Positions 48,564-58,630 are shown, numbered from the stretch's first letter. The stretch is 64,000 bases of DNA from Halopseudomonas xinjiangensis (GCF_900104945.1 NZ_LT629736.1:1178001-1242000), one strand, 5' to 3'. Numbers and translations: made by a program. Notes: generated from the letters alone by a model not told the origin.

Positions 48564-49864
48564 CGCCTTCACTCACTCTCAGAGATTTTGGGGAATGCCT
48601 ACTCGGTCTTGGTCGTGGGCAAAGTCCAACTTACGTCGAAGGTGAATCGCCAATTCATGCGATCAATCAAAAATGCGTTAGAAATGGAATCGTTGATGCC
48701 GCTTATTCGCGTGCACATGACCCGTTGGCCTTTGTTAAAGAATTTGCCGTGCTTCAGAATGGGGATGTCTGTATCAATAGCACCGGCACCGGCACGATAG
48801 GACGGGTTGGGCTTTGGGCGAAATCTCCGAGCGAGGTGGATCGCTTTTTCGCTGACTCACACGTGACAATCGCCAGACCAAATACTGCAGTTGTCAATCC
48901 GCGCTATTTGACTGCTTTGCTCCAAAGTCCGGCCGTCCAGACAGCGATGGAAACGTATTGCTTTTCTGGCAGCACAAACCAGGTCGAGTTAAATAAGAGT
49001 GCCTTGTCGTATCTGACGCTATCTCTGCTCTCCCGTGATGAGCAGGACGTAGTGGCTGAGGTCATTGCAGGCATGGACCGCGCCATCGAGCAAACCGAGG
49101 CGCTGATCGCCAAGCAGCAGCGCATCAAAACCGGCCTGATGCAGGACCTGCTCACCAATGGCATCGACGAGTACGGCAACATCCGCTCCGAAGCCACCCA
49201 CGCCTTCAAGGATTCCCCGCTGGGAAGGATCCCGGTGGAGTGGGAGGTGCAGCAGCTTAATGCAGTTGCAAAGCAGCTTACTAGTGGTTCAAGAGGGTGG
49301 GCGCGCTACTACAGTAGCGAGGGAGCTATTTTCCTCCGAATCGGGAATTTAACCCGAGAGCACATTAACCTCCGTCTTGACGACCTGGTTTTTGTTCAGG
49401 TGCCAGGTTTGTCCGAGGGGAAACGGACCTCGGTCTGTGAAGGCGACCTCCTTATATCGATAACTGCTGATCTCGGAATCATCGGAGTTATTCCAGCAGA
49501 TTTCGGCGAAGCCTACGTTAATCAGCATATCGCATTGGTGCGTTTGGACCGCGATGCGGTTAATCCGCGATTCGTTGGCCACCTTCTTAACGGGTTTATC
49601 GGTCGATCACAGATCGACAAACTGAATGAATCAGGCGCAAAGGCTGGGTTAAATCTACCAACAGTCGGTAAGCTGCTTATCGTCGTCCCGAAGGTTGACG
49701 AGCAAGAGCGTGTTGCTGAGTTACTGGATGCGACTGACAGACAGGTTGAACGTGACGGTGCTTATTTGAAGAAGCTTACTCGTCAGAAGGCTGGCCTTAC
49801 GCACGACCTTCTCACCGGCGAACGCCGCGTCATCTCGCTTTTTGCACAATCCGCTGCACAATAA
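48560..49864 (+). CDS. hsdS: type I restriction-modification, specificity subunit
   Basis: 434 residues with two target-recognition domains (about 1-150 and 215-375), each followed by a conserved helical spacer. The first spacer reads [56 protein letters not shown]. The second reads [35 protein letters not shown]. The two TRDs read the two halves of a split recognition sequence, which cannot be deduced by eye. It overlaps hsdM by 4 bp. The TRD-coding DNA is more AT-rich than the spacer DNA, as usual for shuffled TRDs. Confidence 0.93.
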   Translation: MTPSLTLRDFGECLLGLGRGQSPTYVEGESPIHAINQKCVRNGIVDAAYSRAHDPLAFVKEFAVLQNGDVCINSTGTGTIGRVGLWAKSPSEVDRFFADSHVTIARPNTAVVNPRYLTALLQSPAVQTAMETYCFSGSTNQVELNKSALSYLTLSLLSRDEQDVVAEVIAGMDRAIEQTEALIAKQQRIKTGLMQDLLTNGIDEYGNIRSEATHAFKDSPLGRIPVEWEVQQLNAVAKQLTSGSRGWARYYSSEGAIFLRIGNLTREHINLRLDDLVFVQVPGLSEGKRTSVCEGDLLISITADLGIIGVIPADFGEAYVNQHIALVRLDRDAVNPRFVGHLLNGFIGRSQIDKLNESGAKAGLNLPTVGKLLIVVPKVDEQERVAELLDATDRQVERDGAYLKKLTRQKAGLTHDLLTGERRVISLFAQSAAQ

Positions 49865-49877
49865 CAAGGACTGCCGT

Positions 49878-52800
49878 ATGGCCTACCAGGATAAGACACC
49901 CGTCCATATTTGCATCGACGAACGCAACCACGTCGAGAAACCGCTGCTCGATCAGCTGGAGGAACTGGGCTGGGAGGTCATGGATCTGGAGATGAAGCAG
50001 GAGCCGGGCCAAAGCTTTCGCGAAAACTTTACCGAGGTGGTGCTAGGGCCAGTGCTGCGCGAGCAGTTGAAGGTGATCAACCCCTGGCTGGAGGACGACC
50101 AGGTGGAGGAGGTCGCTAGGCGCCTCACTGCTGGCTTCTCCGGCAACAACCTGCTGGAAAACAACCGCCATGTGCTCAGCCTGCTGCTGGAAAACACCAG
50201 CGTCGCGGAGAACCGCCAGACTGGCGAAAAAAGTCCGACGGTGCGCTACATCGACTTTGCGACCGTGACCAACAATCGCTTTATTGCCATCTGCCAGTTC
50301 AAGGTGCGCATCCTCGGCACCGAGCACCATATCGTGCCGGACATCGTGCTGTTCCTGAACGGGCTGCCGGTGGTGGTGATCGAGTGCAAGTCCCCCAAGG
50401 TTAAGGAACCGATTCCTGAGGCTATCGATCAGATGCTGCGCTATAGCGAACAGCGCGGAGCAAAGGGGGAGGGCAGCGCGCCACTGTTCTACTTCAATCA
50501 ATTCGTGGTGGCCACCTGCCGCAACCAGGCTAAGTTCGGCACCATCACCACCCACATTGAAAAGCATTTCTATCGCTGGTCTGATCCCTGGCCGCGCACG
50601 GTGGAGGACCTCGCTCACGGCGGTAGCAGTCCCAACGACCAGCAGCGTTTAGTGGCAGGGATGCTAGATCGGCAGAACCTGCTGGACGTCATCCGCACCT
50701 TCACCATTTTCTCGGAATCGGACAAGGGCGAGTTGATCAAGGTTGTCGGGCGTTACCAGCAGTTCCGTGCAGTGAAGTTGGCGGTACAACGCCTGCTGAC
50801 CGGTAAGACCCCGAGAGCGCGCAGCGGTATCGTCTGGCACACCCAGGGGTCTGGCAAGTCGCTGACCATGATGTTTATGGTGCGCGAGATGTACCGCCAC
50901 GCTCAGCTCTCAAAATGGAAGGTAGTGTTCGTTACCGATCGCACGCAACTGGAACAGCAACTCGGAGAGACTGGCGGCAGTATCGGCTTTACCGTAAAGG
51001 TGGCGGACAGCATCGCCAAACTGAAGGACCTACTTCGCAGCGACTCCTCTGACCTAGTGATGGCGATGATCCACAAGTTCCGCGAGACGGATTTGTCGGA
51101 ATTCTTTCCAGAGTTGAATAGCAGCGCGAACATCCTAGTGATGACCGATGAGGCGCACCGTTCACAATACTCTTTGCTCGGCGCGAATCTGGACAGGGCT
51201 ATCCCTAACTCGGCGCGCATTGGCTACACCGGCACCCCCATCGACAAGACCGAAACGGTGTTCGGCGACTATATCGACAAGTACACCATGCGCCAGGCCA
51301 TTGAAGACGGCGTGACGCTGGAGATCGTCTACGAAGGGCGCACCCACAACGCTGAGTTGGCAGACCAGGCTGGCATGGACAGCGTATTCGCTGACGTATT
51401 CAGTGAATACATCCTGGAGCAGCGGCTGGAGATCCTTGGTTACGGTTCCCGCGACGCCTATCTGGAAGCAAAGTCCACCATCGTGGCCAAGGCCGAGGAT
51501 ATGGTGGCGCACTATCTGGAGCACGTGTTTCCCAACGGTTTCAAGGCCCAGGTAGTGGCCACCTCGCGTGAGGCGGCGGTGCGCTACAAGGAAGCGCTGG
51601 ATGCGGCTTTGGCCGCGGCCATCGAGAAGTTGGAGCAGGCCAATCCGCTCAACCTTGACCGAGAAAGATTGAAAAAACTCAAAACAGACGTGGTGATCTC
51701 CGGTAGTCACAACGACCTGCCCCACATCAAGGCCTACACCGACAGTTCTCGCCACCAGCGCACCATCAAAAGCTTCAAGTTGCCCTTCGACGGCAGTGAC
51801 GAAGGCGTGACCGGCGAGATCGGCATCGTGATTGTTAATAACATGCTGCTGACTGGCTTCGATGCACCCATCGAGCAGGTCATGTATCTGGACAAGGTGA
51901 TTGTTGCCCATAACCTGCTGCAGGCCATTGCCCGGGTGAATCGGGTGGGCGGACTAGGCAAGGAGAAAGGCTTCATCGTCGATTATGTGGGCGTTGGTCA
52001 TCACCTCAAGAAAGCCATCGATAACTATGACGAACGCGAGCAGAAGGAAGTGCTCGACTGCCTGAGCTTCCCCGAGGATGAACTGCGCGCCCTGCATGCC
52101 GACTACAAAGCCATCATGGATCTGCTGGAAAAGTACGGCCTGACCGACTTCAACGACCACGATGCCTTCTTTGACCTTTTCTACGACGAGGATGTGCGCT
52201 TTGAATTCATGCTGGCCTACAAGAAGCTGACCCGCAGCCTCGACTTGGTTTTCCCAGCCAAGGAAGCGCTGGGGTACCTGAAAACTTACAACGCGCTTAC
52301 TGAGATTAATGTGCTGGCCGGCCGCCACCTGAACGACCAGCGCCTGAGCATGAAGGGTATTCCGCCCAAGTTGCGAGCGATCACCGATGAATATCTGGCT
52401 TCGAAAGGCATTGATCAGAAGGTAAAGCCGATTTCGATCCTCGACGAGGACTTCGAGAGCCAGGTTGGCAAACGTAAGCGGGCCAAGACCAAGGCCGCCG
52501 AGGTGGAGCACGCCATCCGTCACCATCTGGACATAGAACTGGACGACGACCCGGAGCTGCAGGCTTCTTTTTCCGTCGCGCTCGCGGAGATCCTGCAAGA
52601 ATTCGCCAACAACTGGCAGAAAATCTACGAAGAGCTGGAGAAGCTTCGCAAACATATCATCGACGCCGCCAACGAGCCGACGTACGGCCTGCACAAGAAA
52701 AAGCAGATGCCGTTCTTTCGTATGTTCCAGGCCGAACTGGGTACTTCCTTGGAGCAACATCCTAGCTATGCAGGCAAACCGGAGGAGCGTATTGCCGTGC

Positions 52801-53030
52801 TGATCGATCTGACCCAACAGGTCTACTTGGTGATTGAGCGCGAGTTGAAACTGGCAAGCTTCTGGGAAAGTGTGCCAGCGCGTAACAAGCTTAAGGCGGA
52901 GATTCAGCAGATTTTGCTGTCGGAGTCCTTTGCTTCCTTGCCAGGGGTAGTCCCCCTTCGTCACCAGATCATTTCGCGTGTGATGGAAATCGCCGAGAAG
53001 AACAACGACCGAATTTTGTACGCGAGTTGA
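49878..53030 (+). CDS. hsdR: type I restriction endonuclease subunit
   Basis: 1050 residues from the ATG at 49878 (AAGGACTGCC upstream). The N-terminal PD-(D/E)xK nuclease is DIVLFLNGLPVVVIECKSPK. The SF2 translocase shows Walker A HTQGSGKSLTMMFM, DEAH-type MTDEAHRSQYS, and downstream motif IV-VI elements (MLLTGFDAPIEQVMYLDK, LLQAIARVNR). A C-terminal helical domain contacts the MTase. It is full length with no visible inactivation. Confidence 0.95.
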   Translation: MAYQDKTPVHICIDERNHVEKPLLDQLEELGWEVMDLEMKQEPGQSFRENFTEVVLGPVLREQLKVINPWLEDDQVEEVARRLTAGFSGNNLLENNRHVLSLLLENTSVAENRQTGEKSPTVRYIDFATVTNNRFIAICQFKVRILGTEHHIVPDIVLFLNGLPVVVIECKSPKVKEPIPEAIDQMLRYSEQRGAKGEGSAPLFYFNQFVVATCRNQAKFGTITTHIEKHFYRWSDPWPRTVEDLAHGGSSPNDQQRLVAGMLDRQNLLDVIRTFTIFSESDKGELIKVVGRYQQFRAVKLAVQRLLTGKTPRARSGIVWHTQGSGKSLTMMFMVREMYRHAQLSKWKVVFVTDRTQLEQQLGETGGSIGFTVKVADSIAKLKDLLRSDSSDLVMAMIHKFRETDLSEFFPELNSSANILVMTDEAHRSQYSLLGANLDRAIPNSARIGYTGTPIDKTETVFGDYIDKYTMRQAIEDGVTLEIVYEGRTHNAELADQAGMDSVFADVFSEYILEQRLEILGYGSRDAYLEAKSTIVAKAEDMVAHYLEHVFPNGFKAQVVATSREAAVRYKEALDAALAAAIEKLEQANPLNLDRERLKKLKTDVVISGSHNDLPHIKAYTDSSRHQRTIKSFKLPFDGSDEGVTGEIGIVIVNNMLLTGFDAPIEQVMYLDKVIVAHNLLQAIARVNRVGGLGKEKGFIVDYVGVGHHLKKAIDNYDEREQKEVLDCLSFPEDELRALHADYKAIMDLLEKYGLTDFNDHDAFFDLFYDEDVRFEFMLAYKKLTRSLDLVFPAKEALGYLKTYNALTEINVLAGRHLNDQRLSMKGIPPKLRAITDEYLASKGIDQKVKPISILDEDFESQVGKRKRAKTKAAEVEHAIRHHLDIELDDDPELQASFSVALAEILQEFANNWQKIYEELEKLRKHIIDAANEPTYGLHKKKQMPFFRMFQAELGTSLEQHPSYAGKPEERIAVLIDLTQQVYLVIERELKLASFWESVPARNKLKAEIQQILLSESFASLPGVVPLRHQIISRVMEIAEKNNDRILYAS

Positions 53031-53031
53031 T

Positions 53032-53706
53032 ATGGAACTGGCCTATAAGGTTGTCTACTCAAAGCGCAAGAGCTTAACCATCTCGGTCGAGCGTGACCGC
53101 TCTATCGTAGTGAAGGCCCCGGAAGGCACAACGCTAGAAAAGATTCATCGGGTCGTGGAATCGCGCAAGCTGTGGCTTTACGAAAAGACCCGCCATGCGC
53201 AGAAATACAGCCCGCTTCCGCATCCGCCAGGTAAGGAGCTGGTGTCCGGAGAATCCCTGCCCTACTTGGGACGGCATTACCGCATTGAGTTGGTGGCAGG
53301 CGATGGCGGGATCCGCTTCGAGCAGAAATTCCTGGTACCGCAGGCGTTAGCGGGCAAGTCAGCGGCATTCCGGAATTGGTTCGTGGCGCGCGCCGAGGAG
53401 AAAATACTGCCGCGCGTGAAGATGTACGCCAACAGCCTCGGGGTCACTTACAAGGAAGCCAAAGTCGGGGACGGCAAATACCGCTGGGGTTCGTGCACAC
53501 CGAACGACAACGTGATCTTCAACTGGCGCTTGATCAAGGCGCCTATGTTCGTGATCGACTATGTAGTAGTGCACGAGCTGGCCCACCTTATCGAACCTAA
53601 CCACACGCCCCGTTTCTGGAACATCGTGAACGCACAGGCGCCAACAATGGATAAAGCCAAGGCTTGGCTACAGAAGCATGGCGCTCTGCTGGAGCAGGAT
53701 ATTTGA
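53032..53706 (+). CDS. YgjP-like (DUF45) metallopeptidase associated with the RM locus
   Basis: 224 residues starting 1 bp after hsdR. It has an HExxH zinc site in YVVVHELAHLIEPNHTPRFW, preceded by the family landmark KYRWGSCTPNDNVIFNWRLIKAP. YgjP-like genes are often the last gene of hsdMSR operons. The role there is not known to me; control of subunit turnover is one possibility. Confidence 0.88.
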   Translation: MELAYKVVYSKRKSLTISVERDRSIVVKAPEGTTLEKIHRVVESRKLWLYEKTRHAQKYSPLPHPPGKELVSGESLPYLGRHYRIELVAGDGGIRFEQKFLVPQALAGKSAAFRNWFVARAEEKILPRVKMYANSLGVTYKEAKVGDGKYRWGSCTPNDNVIFNWRLIKAPMFVIDYVVVHELAHLIEPNHTPRFWNIVNAQAPTMDKAKAWLQKHGALLEQDI

Positions 53707-53843
53707 CAGTGCCGCGGTAGCGGGATGATTCCTTTCTCGTTTCGTAAGTGAAGCGTGGGAGCAGGGCTCATGCTTCGCCCAGGATACCCGACTCGCTAGG
53801 CTTGCGGCTATGATCCGCTCACGCACATTCGCAAGGAAGCCCG

Positions 53844-54896
53844 ATGCAGAAATGGACTGACCGCCCGTCAAACAAAGATCCGATTGATGCGGTGCTTGAC
53901 TCGTCAGAAGCGCTGATTCGGCGGCATGCATCTTTGCTGAGCAAAGCCGTGCCTCCGGTGGTTGGCTTTGCCATCTTCCTTCTATATTTCTACCGCAACC
54001 AGTTTTACCCAAGTTTTGATCTGTTCCAGTTTTCATCGTTGCTACTGGCCGCAGCGTGCATCGGCTTCGCAGTCGTGGGCTTGGTCGTTATGACGATGTT
54101 CGCTCCCGGGTCGCTGCTCTTTCACCTTTTCATCAACAGCAAGGCAATCAAGGAAGAGCTTCAGTACGCCATGCCTTACGCGGAAGAGAAGCGCGGCGGT
54201 ACGGTTTTGCAGTTGATTGGGCTGGCTTATTTCGGTCCGTTTTGCTTGTGCGGCCTAGCCGTGTTGGCGATGGTCTTGTTCGGCTATGCCAGCTTCACCA
54301 TGGCGGCGTTTATCGTACCGGCGATCGTAGGGTTACTTTTCGGCTGCTTTCTGCAATGGCGCTTCGATCTTCCTCGTTACAGCTTTTTCAGCTTCGCTTG
54401 GATCGCTTATCTTGCGCAGCTCTTATTCGTGCTCCTGCTGATAGCTGTGCTGCGCAACGGCGCTCCTTTCCTAGATGGGCTTGACGCTACCTGGCAGTAT
54501 CCCATCGTCTTAACGATCCCGATCAGCCTCGCGGTGTTGGTGACGATCTGCTCGATGGCGCACTTTGGGGGTTGGAGCGCCGCGATGCATTTCAGCCTGT
54601 TCTTCGGAATTCTTGCCGTCGCCTATAGCGGCGGCTTGACGACGCTTCCTGAGCAGGCGGTCCGGAGCTTAGGCCTTGGCGCCTATGAAGCAGAAATGGT
54701 CACCCTCGATCCGGCCTTTTGCGACCGTGACATGAGCAATTTAGGGATTAGCGAAGACTGCACGTTGCGGAACGTACATGTGGTGTGGTCCTTCGGGGAC
54801 GCGATCATTCTGCGCCCAGAGCTAGAGCCCCTGAGGCACGTGCAGATTCCAACGAAGTTTGTTCGGTCGATTGTCCGTTCAGCCTCTGGCGATTAG
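53844..54896 (+). CDS. polytopic membrane protein of unknown function
   Basis: 350 residues with about eight hydrophobic segments between residues 33 and 270 (for example VVGFAIFLLYFY, FGPFCLCGLAVLAMVLFGYA, IAYLAQLLFVLLLIAVL). A soluble C-terminal tail contains two cysteines (FCDRDMSNLGISEDC). I recognise no family. The tail could face the periplasm with a disulfide. It may be the last cargo gene of the island or ordinary chromosome. Confidence 0.7.
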   Translation: MQKWTDRPSNKDPIDAVLDSSEALIRRHASLLSKAVPPVVGFAIFLLYFYRNQFYPSFDLFQFSSLLLAAACIGFAVVGLVVMTMFAPGSLLFHLFINSKAIKEELQYAMPYAEEKRGGTVLQLIGLAYFGPFCLCGLAVLAMVLFGYASFTMAAFIVPAIVGLLFGCFLQWRFDLPRYSFFSFAWIAYLAQLLFVLLLIAVLRNGAPFLDGLDATWQYPIVLTIPISLAVLVTICSMAHFGGWSAAMHFSLFFGILAVAYSGGLTTLPEQAVRSLGLGAYEAEMVTLDPAFCDRDMSNLGISEDCTLRNVHVVWSFGDAIILRPELEPLRHVQIPTKFVRSIVRSASGD

Positions 54897-55059
54897 TAAC
54901 TGAGCTAGCGGCTGCCTGCTTTCCAATCAGTTCATAGGAGCGCAGGCTGGGGGCGCAGATGACCCCAACAAGCACAACCCCACCCCATCCTGTAAACTCC
55001 CCGAACTAATTCTCATCCAGGCAATCGGTTGTATGCCGTCTTTCAGAAAGGGGTAGGTC

Positions 55060-56049
55060 ATGAAAGCAAAGCTATGGTTGGTGCCGGCATTGTTGCTGGT
55101 GAGCGCATTTGCGCAGGCGCAGGAGACGTTGAAGGTCGGGTTCATTCGTGTGATGGACGATGCGCAGGTAATGGTCGCCAAGGAGGCGGGCCTGTATGAA
55201 AAGCACGGGCTGAACGTGGAGCTTGTGGAATTCAGCTCGGGTACCGACTTGATCAAGGCGATCGTCGGCGGGCAGCTGGATACCGGCGTGCTGGGTTTCA
55301 GCAATGCCGTGGCCTGGGCCTCGAAGGGCGCGAATCTGAAAGTGGTTGGCGGCGCGCAGCGCGGTTATCACTCGATTCTGGCGCGTGAAGACAGCGGGAT
55401 CAACACCTTGGCCGACCTGAAGGGCAAGACGCTCGCTTCGCAGCGCGAAGGCAGTACCGCCGATTCGGTACTGCGCGGCGTCACGCTGAAGAGCGCCGAG
55501 CTTGAGCCGGGCGACCTGAACATCATGGGCGTGAGCCCGGCGGTGGCGGTGCAGTCGCTGGTTTCCGGTCGGGTGGACGCAGCGTTCCTGTTCGAACCCT
55601 ATGACCGCATTGCGCAGCTGGTCGCGCCGGTCAAGCAGATCTACGAGATCGGCGAAGTATGGCCGTTCCCCTGCATGGTGGTGATCACCGCCGGCGAGAC
55701 GCTGGACAAGCGCAAGGAAGCCATCTGGAGTTCGCTCGATGCTCAGCGCGAAGCGATCGACATGCTGGAGAATAAGCCGGCGCAGGCTGCCGAGCTCATC
55801 GCTAGCTATTTCATCGCCGAGCCGACGCTGAAGACGCTCAACCGTGGCGAAGTGCCGCGTGAGAAGGTGATCGAAGAGGCCATTAGCACCCAGGACTTCG
55901 ATGCCGGTCTGAGCGAGCAGGACCTGAGCCGCATCCAGGAGCTGGCGGATATTATGCAGGAGCAGGGTTCGTTGACGACCCGTGACGGCAAGCCGTTCGA
56001 CACCCAGTCGATCCTTGATCTCTCCTGGCAGCAGGCGCGCGACCTCTAA
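55060..56049 (+). CDS. ABC transporter substrate-binding protein (NitT/TauT family)
   Basis: 329 residues with a Sec signal peptide (KLWLVPALLLVSAFAQA, cleavage near 20). The periplasmic-binding fold of the SsuA/NrtA/ThiY group shows LKVGFIRVMDDAQVMVAKEAGLYEKHGLNVELVEFSSGTDLIKAIVGGQLDTGVLG, then NTLADLKGKTLASQREGSTADSVLRG. Ligands in this family include sulfonates, taurine, nitrate and pyrimidine precursors; which one cannot be said. It is the first gene of a three-gene import operon. Confidence 0.88.
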   Translation: MKAKLWLVPALLLVSAFAQAQETLKVGFIRVMDDAQVMVAKEAGLYEKHGLNVELVEFSSGTDLIKAIVGGQLDTGVLGFSNAVAWASKGANLKVVGGAQRGYHSILAREDSGINTLADLKGKTLASQREGSTADSVLRGVTLKSAELEPGDLNIMGVSPAVAVQSLVSGRVDAAFLFEPYDRIAQLVAPVKQIYEIGEVWPFPCMVVITAGETLDKRKEAIWSSLDAQREAIDMLENKPAQAAELIASYFIAEPTLKTLNRGEVPREKVIEEAISTQDFDAGLSEQDLSRIQELADIMQEQGSLTTRDGKPFDTQSILDLSWQQARDL

Positions 56050-56121
56050 GCCTGTTCGACCCTTGATCCGCGCCCGGCCTTAGTGCCGGGCGCCTTTCGA
56101 TCCGCTGGCCGGATCGTTCAC

Positions 56122-56880
56122 ATGAGTTACACCGTCATGCAATTGAAGTTCGAAGACGTCAAAAAGCGCTTCGGCAGCCTGGAAGTGATCAAGCACTTCA
56201 ATGCCGAAGTCGCCGAAGGCGAGTTGGTCGCGCTGGTCGGTCCGTCCGGCTGCGGCAAATCCACCATCCTGCATCTGGCCGCCGGGCTGGAAAAGCCCAG
56301 CGAGGGCAGGGTGCTGGCCGATGGCAAGCTGATCACTGCACCCAATCCGCAACGCACTTTGGTGTTCCAGGAGCACGCGCTGTATCCGTGGCTGACGCTG
56401 CAAGCCAACGTGGCCATGGCGCTGGAGCTTCAGGGAGTGGGCAAGAAGAAATCCTACTCCGAAGCCGAAGGCTGGCTGGAGCGGGTCAACCTGAAGGGCT
56501 TTGAGCATTACTACCCGCATCAGGTCTCCGGCGGCATGCGTCAGCGCACGGCGCTGGCCAGGGCATTCATGGTCAAGCCGGAGATTCTGCTGCTGGACGA
56601 GCCCTTCGGTGCGCTCGATGCGCTGACGCGTATGTCGCTGCAAGATGTGCTGCATGAGCTGATCGAGGAGCACAAGCCGTCGGTAATGCTGGTAACCCAT
56701 GATGTGGACGAGGCGCTGTACCTGGCCGACCGCATTTTGGTATTCGGCCCGCGGCCGACACATGTACTCAAGGAGTTCAGTTTCGAGCATTGCGAACGCA
56801 GCCATGACTTGTCTGGCGTGGCGCAGCAGCGCAAGGAGATTCTGCAGTTGCTCGGAATCAAGACGGAGGTACGCGCATGA
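56122..56880 (+). CDS. ABC transporter ATP-binding protein (NitT/TauT family)
   Basis: 252 residues from the ATG at 56122. Walker A is GPSGCGKST, the Q-loop is LVFQEHALYPWL, the signature is VSGGMRQRTALARA, Walker B is ILLLDEPFGALD, and the H-loop is VTHDVDEA. It powers the importer with the permease that overlaps its end by 4 bp. Confidence 0.92.
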   Translation: MSYTVMQLKFEDVKKRFGSLEVIKHFNAEVAEGELVALVGPSGCGKSTILHLAAGLEKPSEGRVLADGKLITAPNPQRTLVFQEHALYPWLTLQANVAMALELQGVGKKKSYSEAEGWLERVNLKGFEHYYPHQVSGGMRQRTALARAFMVKPEILLLDEPFGALDALTRMSLQDVLHELIEEHKPSVMLVTHDVDEALYLADRILVFGPRPTHVLKEFSFEHCERSHDLSGVAQQRKEILQLLGIKTEVRA

Positions 56881-57650
56881 GCCAGGGACGTCGTTTGACC
56901 GGGCCCAAGAAGTACTTGGCCGTGGTGCTGGCGGTCGGTTTCATTTTGCTGATCTGGCAATCCGCGGCCTGGAGCCTGCCGGACTTTTTGATGCCGGACA
57001 TTCCGGTGGTGTTCGCACGGTTGTTCCAGTCAGTACAGGAACAGGAATTTCTCGACGGGCTGATGGGCAGCATGAGTCGCCTGGGTACCGGTTACGGCTT
57101 TGCCATGCTGTTCGGTATCGGCTTTGGTCTGGTTGGTGGAGTGTTGTTCTTTTTCCGCGAAACGCTGCGTACGGCGATCATCATTTTGCAGTCGATTCCA
57201 TCGATCGCCTGGGTGCCGCTGTTTCTGATCGTGATGGGTTTTGGCAACTTGCCGATCATCGTGGTGGTGGCGCTTGGGGCGTTCTTCCCGATGGCGCTTT
57301 CGGTCATGAACGCGACCGAAAGCGTGCAGCCGGTGCATGTGTCGGCGGCCCGGGTGATGGGTGCGTCGCGTTGGCAGTTGCTCAAGCGCGTGTACCTGCC
57401 GGCGGTGATGCCGGAGCTGATCACCGGTGCGCAGTTGGCCTTCGGTAATGCCTGGCGGGCGTTGATTTCAGCGGAGATGCTGGTTGGCTTTGGCCAGGGT
57501 CTGGGGCGGTCGCTGGCGTATTCAGGTGAGATCGCCGACATGGTCGGGGTGATGATGAACATCCTGGTGATCGCCATTCTTGCGACGCTGATCGATCAGG
57601 TGATCCTGGAGAAGTTCAAGCAGCGGGTGTTGCGCTATCAGTATGTGTGA
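56877..57650 (+). CDS. ABC transporter permease (SsuC/TauC-like)
   Basis: 257 residues, about six membrane helices. The EAA loop is in AARVMGASRWQLLKRVYLPAVMPELITGAQLAFGNAWRALISAEML. It forms the channel of the importer. Confidence 0.92.
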   Translation: MSQGRRLTGPKKYLAVVLAVGFILLIWQSAAWSLPDFLMPDIPVVFARLFQSVQEQEFLDGLMGSMSRLGTGYGFAMLFGIGFGLVGGVLFFFRETLRTAIIILQSIPSIAWVPLFLIVMGFGNLPIIVVVALGAFFPMALSVMNATESVQPVHVSAARVMGASRWQLLKRVYLPAVMPELITGAQLAFGNAWRALISAEMLVGFGQGLGRSLAYSGEIADMVGVMMNILVIAILATLIDQVILEKFKQRVLRYQYV

Positions 57651-57660
57651 GGGGTTTACG

Positions 57661-57752
57661 TAGGGGGATGGCCGAAGCCATCCACCGGGCGGGCTTTGGG
57701 GAGACACGGCATTTGGTATCGGTGGATAACGCTTTGCGGTTATCCACCCTAC
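57661..57752. repeat. mosaic palindromic repeat (Pseudomonas REP-like)
   Basis: Two nested palindromes, GGATGGC-CGAA-GCCATCC (57666-57683) and GGTGGATAAC-GCTTTGC-(G)GTTATCCACC (57721-57747), in the intergenic space between convergent genes. The GGTGGATAAC..GTTATCCACCCTACG unit is a common stutzeri-group intergenic repeat. It may double as a terminator for the permease and the thioesterase. Confidence 0.6.
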
Positions 57753-58165
57753 GGTTGGACGGGGACCAATAAGGTGTCGCCGGTGGCGACGAGTTTTTCC
57801 TCTCCGTCTTGGGTGGCGTATAGCTCGGCGGTGGTGAAGATCTGTTGCCGGCCGGGTTTGGTTACCTTGGCGACCACTCGGAATCTGTCGCCCACCGCCG
57901 GGCGCAAGCAGCGCACGGTGAATTGCGAAGCCAGCACACGGCCGCTCAGCGTTGCGGCGGCGAATCCGCAGGCGGTGTCGATCAATGCGCCCTGAACCCC
58001 GGCGTGCAAAAAGCCGCTGTACTGGCCCATCTCTTTCTTCCACTTCATTCTCAGTTCGACCTCACCCGGGGCGGCCGTAATCACCTCGAGCCCCAGCCAG
58101 CTGTTGAACTCGGCAAGGCGCGAGATGCCGCGCAGGCGTTCGAGCAGTTCGTTGTTGTCCGTCAT
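57749..58165 (-). CDS. PaaI-type hotdog thioesterase
   Basis: 138 residues from the ATG at 58165. EFNSWLGLEVITAAPGEVELRMKWKKEMGQYSGFLHAGVQGALIDTACGFAAATLSG has the PaaI-family loop (HAGVQGALIDTA) with the catalytic acid. It hydrolyses acyl-CoA esters. It starts 1 bp after the stop of the second thioesterase gene, so the two are an operon. Confidence 0.82.
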   Translation of the reverse strand: MTDNNELLERLRGISRLAEFNSWLGLEVITAAPGEVELRMKWKKEMGQYSGFLHAGVQGALIDTACGFAAATLSGRVLASQFTVRCLRPAVGDRFRVVAKVTKPGRQQIFTTAELYATQDGEEKLVATGDTLLVPVQP

Positions 58166-58166
58166 C

Positions 58167-58601
58167 TCAGGCAGCTCCCTGGCTGGTCTTGATCTGCACC
58201 TTGAACACCGCCTTGGCGGTGGCGCAGAGCTCGTCGTTGGAATAGATCTTCGCTTCGGCAAAACACAGCGAGCGGCCCAGTCGAGTGGGCGTGGCGCGCA
58301 CTTCGATCCAGTGGCCCTTGTGTGCCGTGCCGATGTAATCCGTGTTCAGGCTGATGGTGACCAGCCCGCCGACGTTGTCGATCAACCGGGCGCAGCTCAG
58401 GCCCATGGCATTGTCTGCCAGTGCGGAAAGCAGCCCGCCATGGACGAAGCCGCGACTGTTGACGTGGGGCTCGTCAGCAAAGAGGCCGAGACTGAACGTC
58501 TCCTCGGCGGTGGCGGCGTAGATCGGCTCCCAGGGGTCGGTCAGTCCGCTGCGCCGGGTATGGCGGGCAAAGCCTGCGGGTGGGGTAAATGCGGTGTCCA
58601 T
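58167..58601 (-). CDS. hotdog-fold thioesterase (acyl-CoA)
   Basis: 144 residues. EPHVNSRGFVHGGLLSALADNAMGLSCARLIDNVGGLVTISLNTDYIGTAHKGHWIEVRATPTRLGRSLCFAEAKIY is a PaaI-like single hotdog. The N-terminus is short, without a signal. It is paired with a second paralogue downstream. Confidence 0.82.
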   Translation of the reverse strand: MDTAFTPPAGFARHTRRSGLTDPWEPIYAATAEETFSLGLFADEPHVNSRGFVHGGLLSALADNAMGLSCARLIDNVGGLVTISLNTDYIGTAHKGHWIEVRATPTRLGRSLCFAEAKIYSNDELCATAKAVFKVQIKTSQGAA

Positions 58602-58630
58602 GCTGCGCTCCAGTTGAGATGATTGTCATG

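Noticed and set aside
51954-52964. 336-residue leftward open frame inside hsdR
   Set aside because: It is fully antisense to the conserved hsdR coding sequence, has no recognisable family or ribosome-binding site, and is explained by codon bias in a GC-rich gene.
57030-57577. Leftward frames inside the ABC permease gene
   Set aside because: Antisense shadows of a conserved membrane protein.
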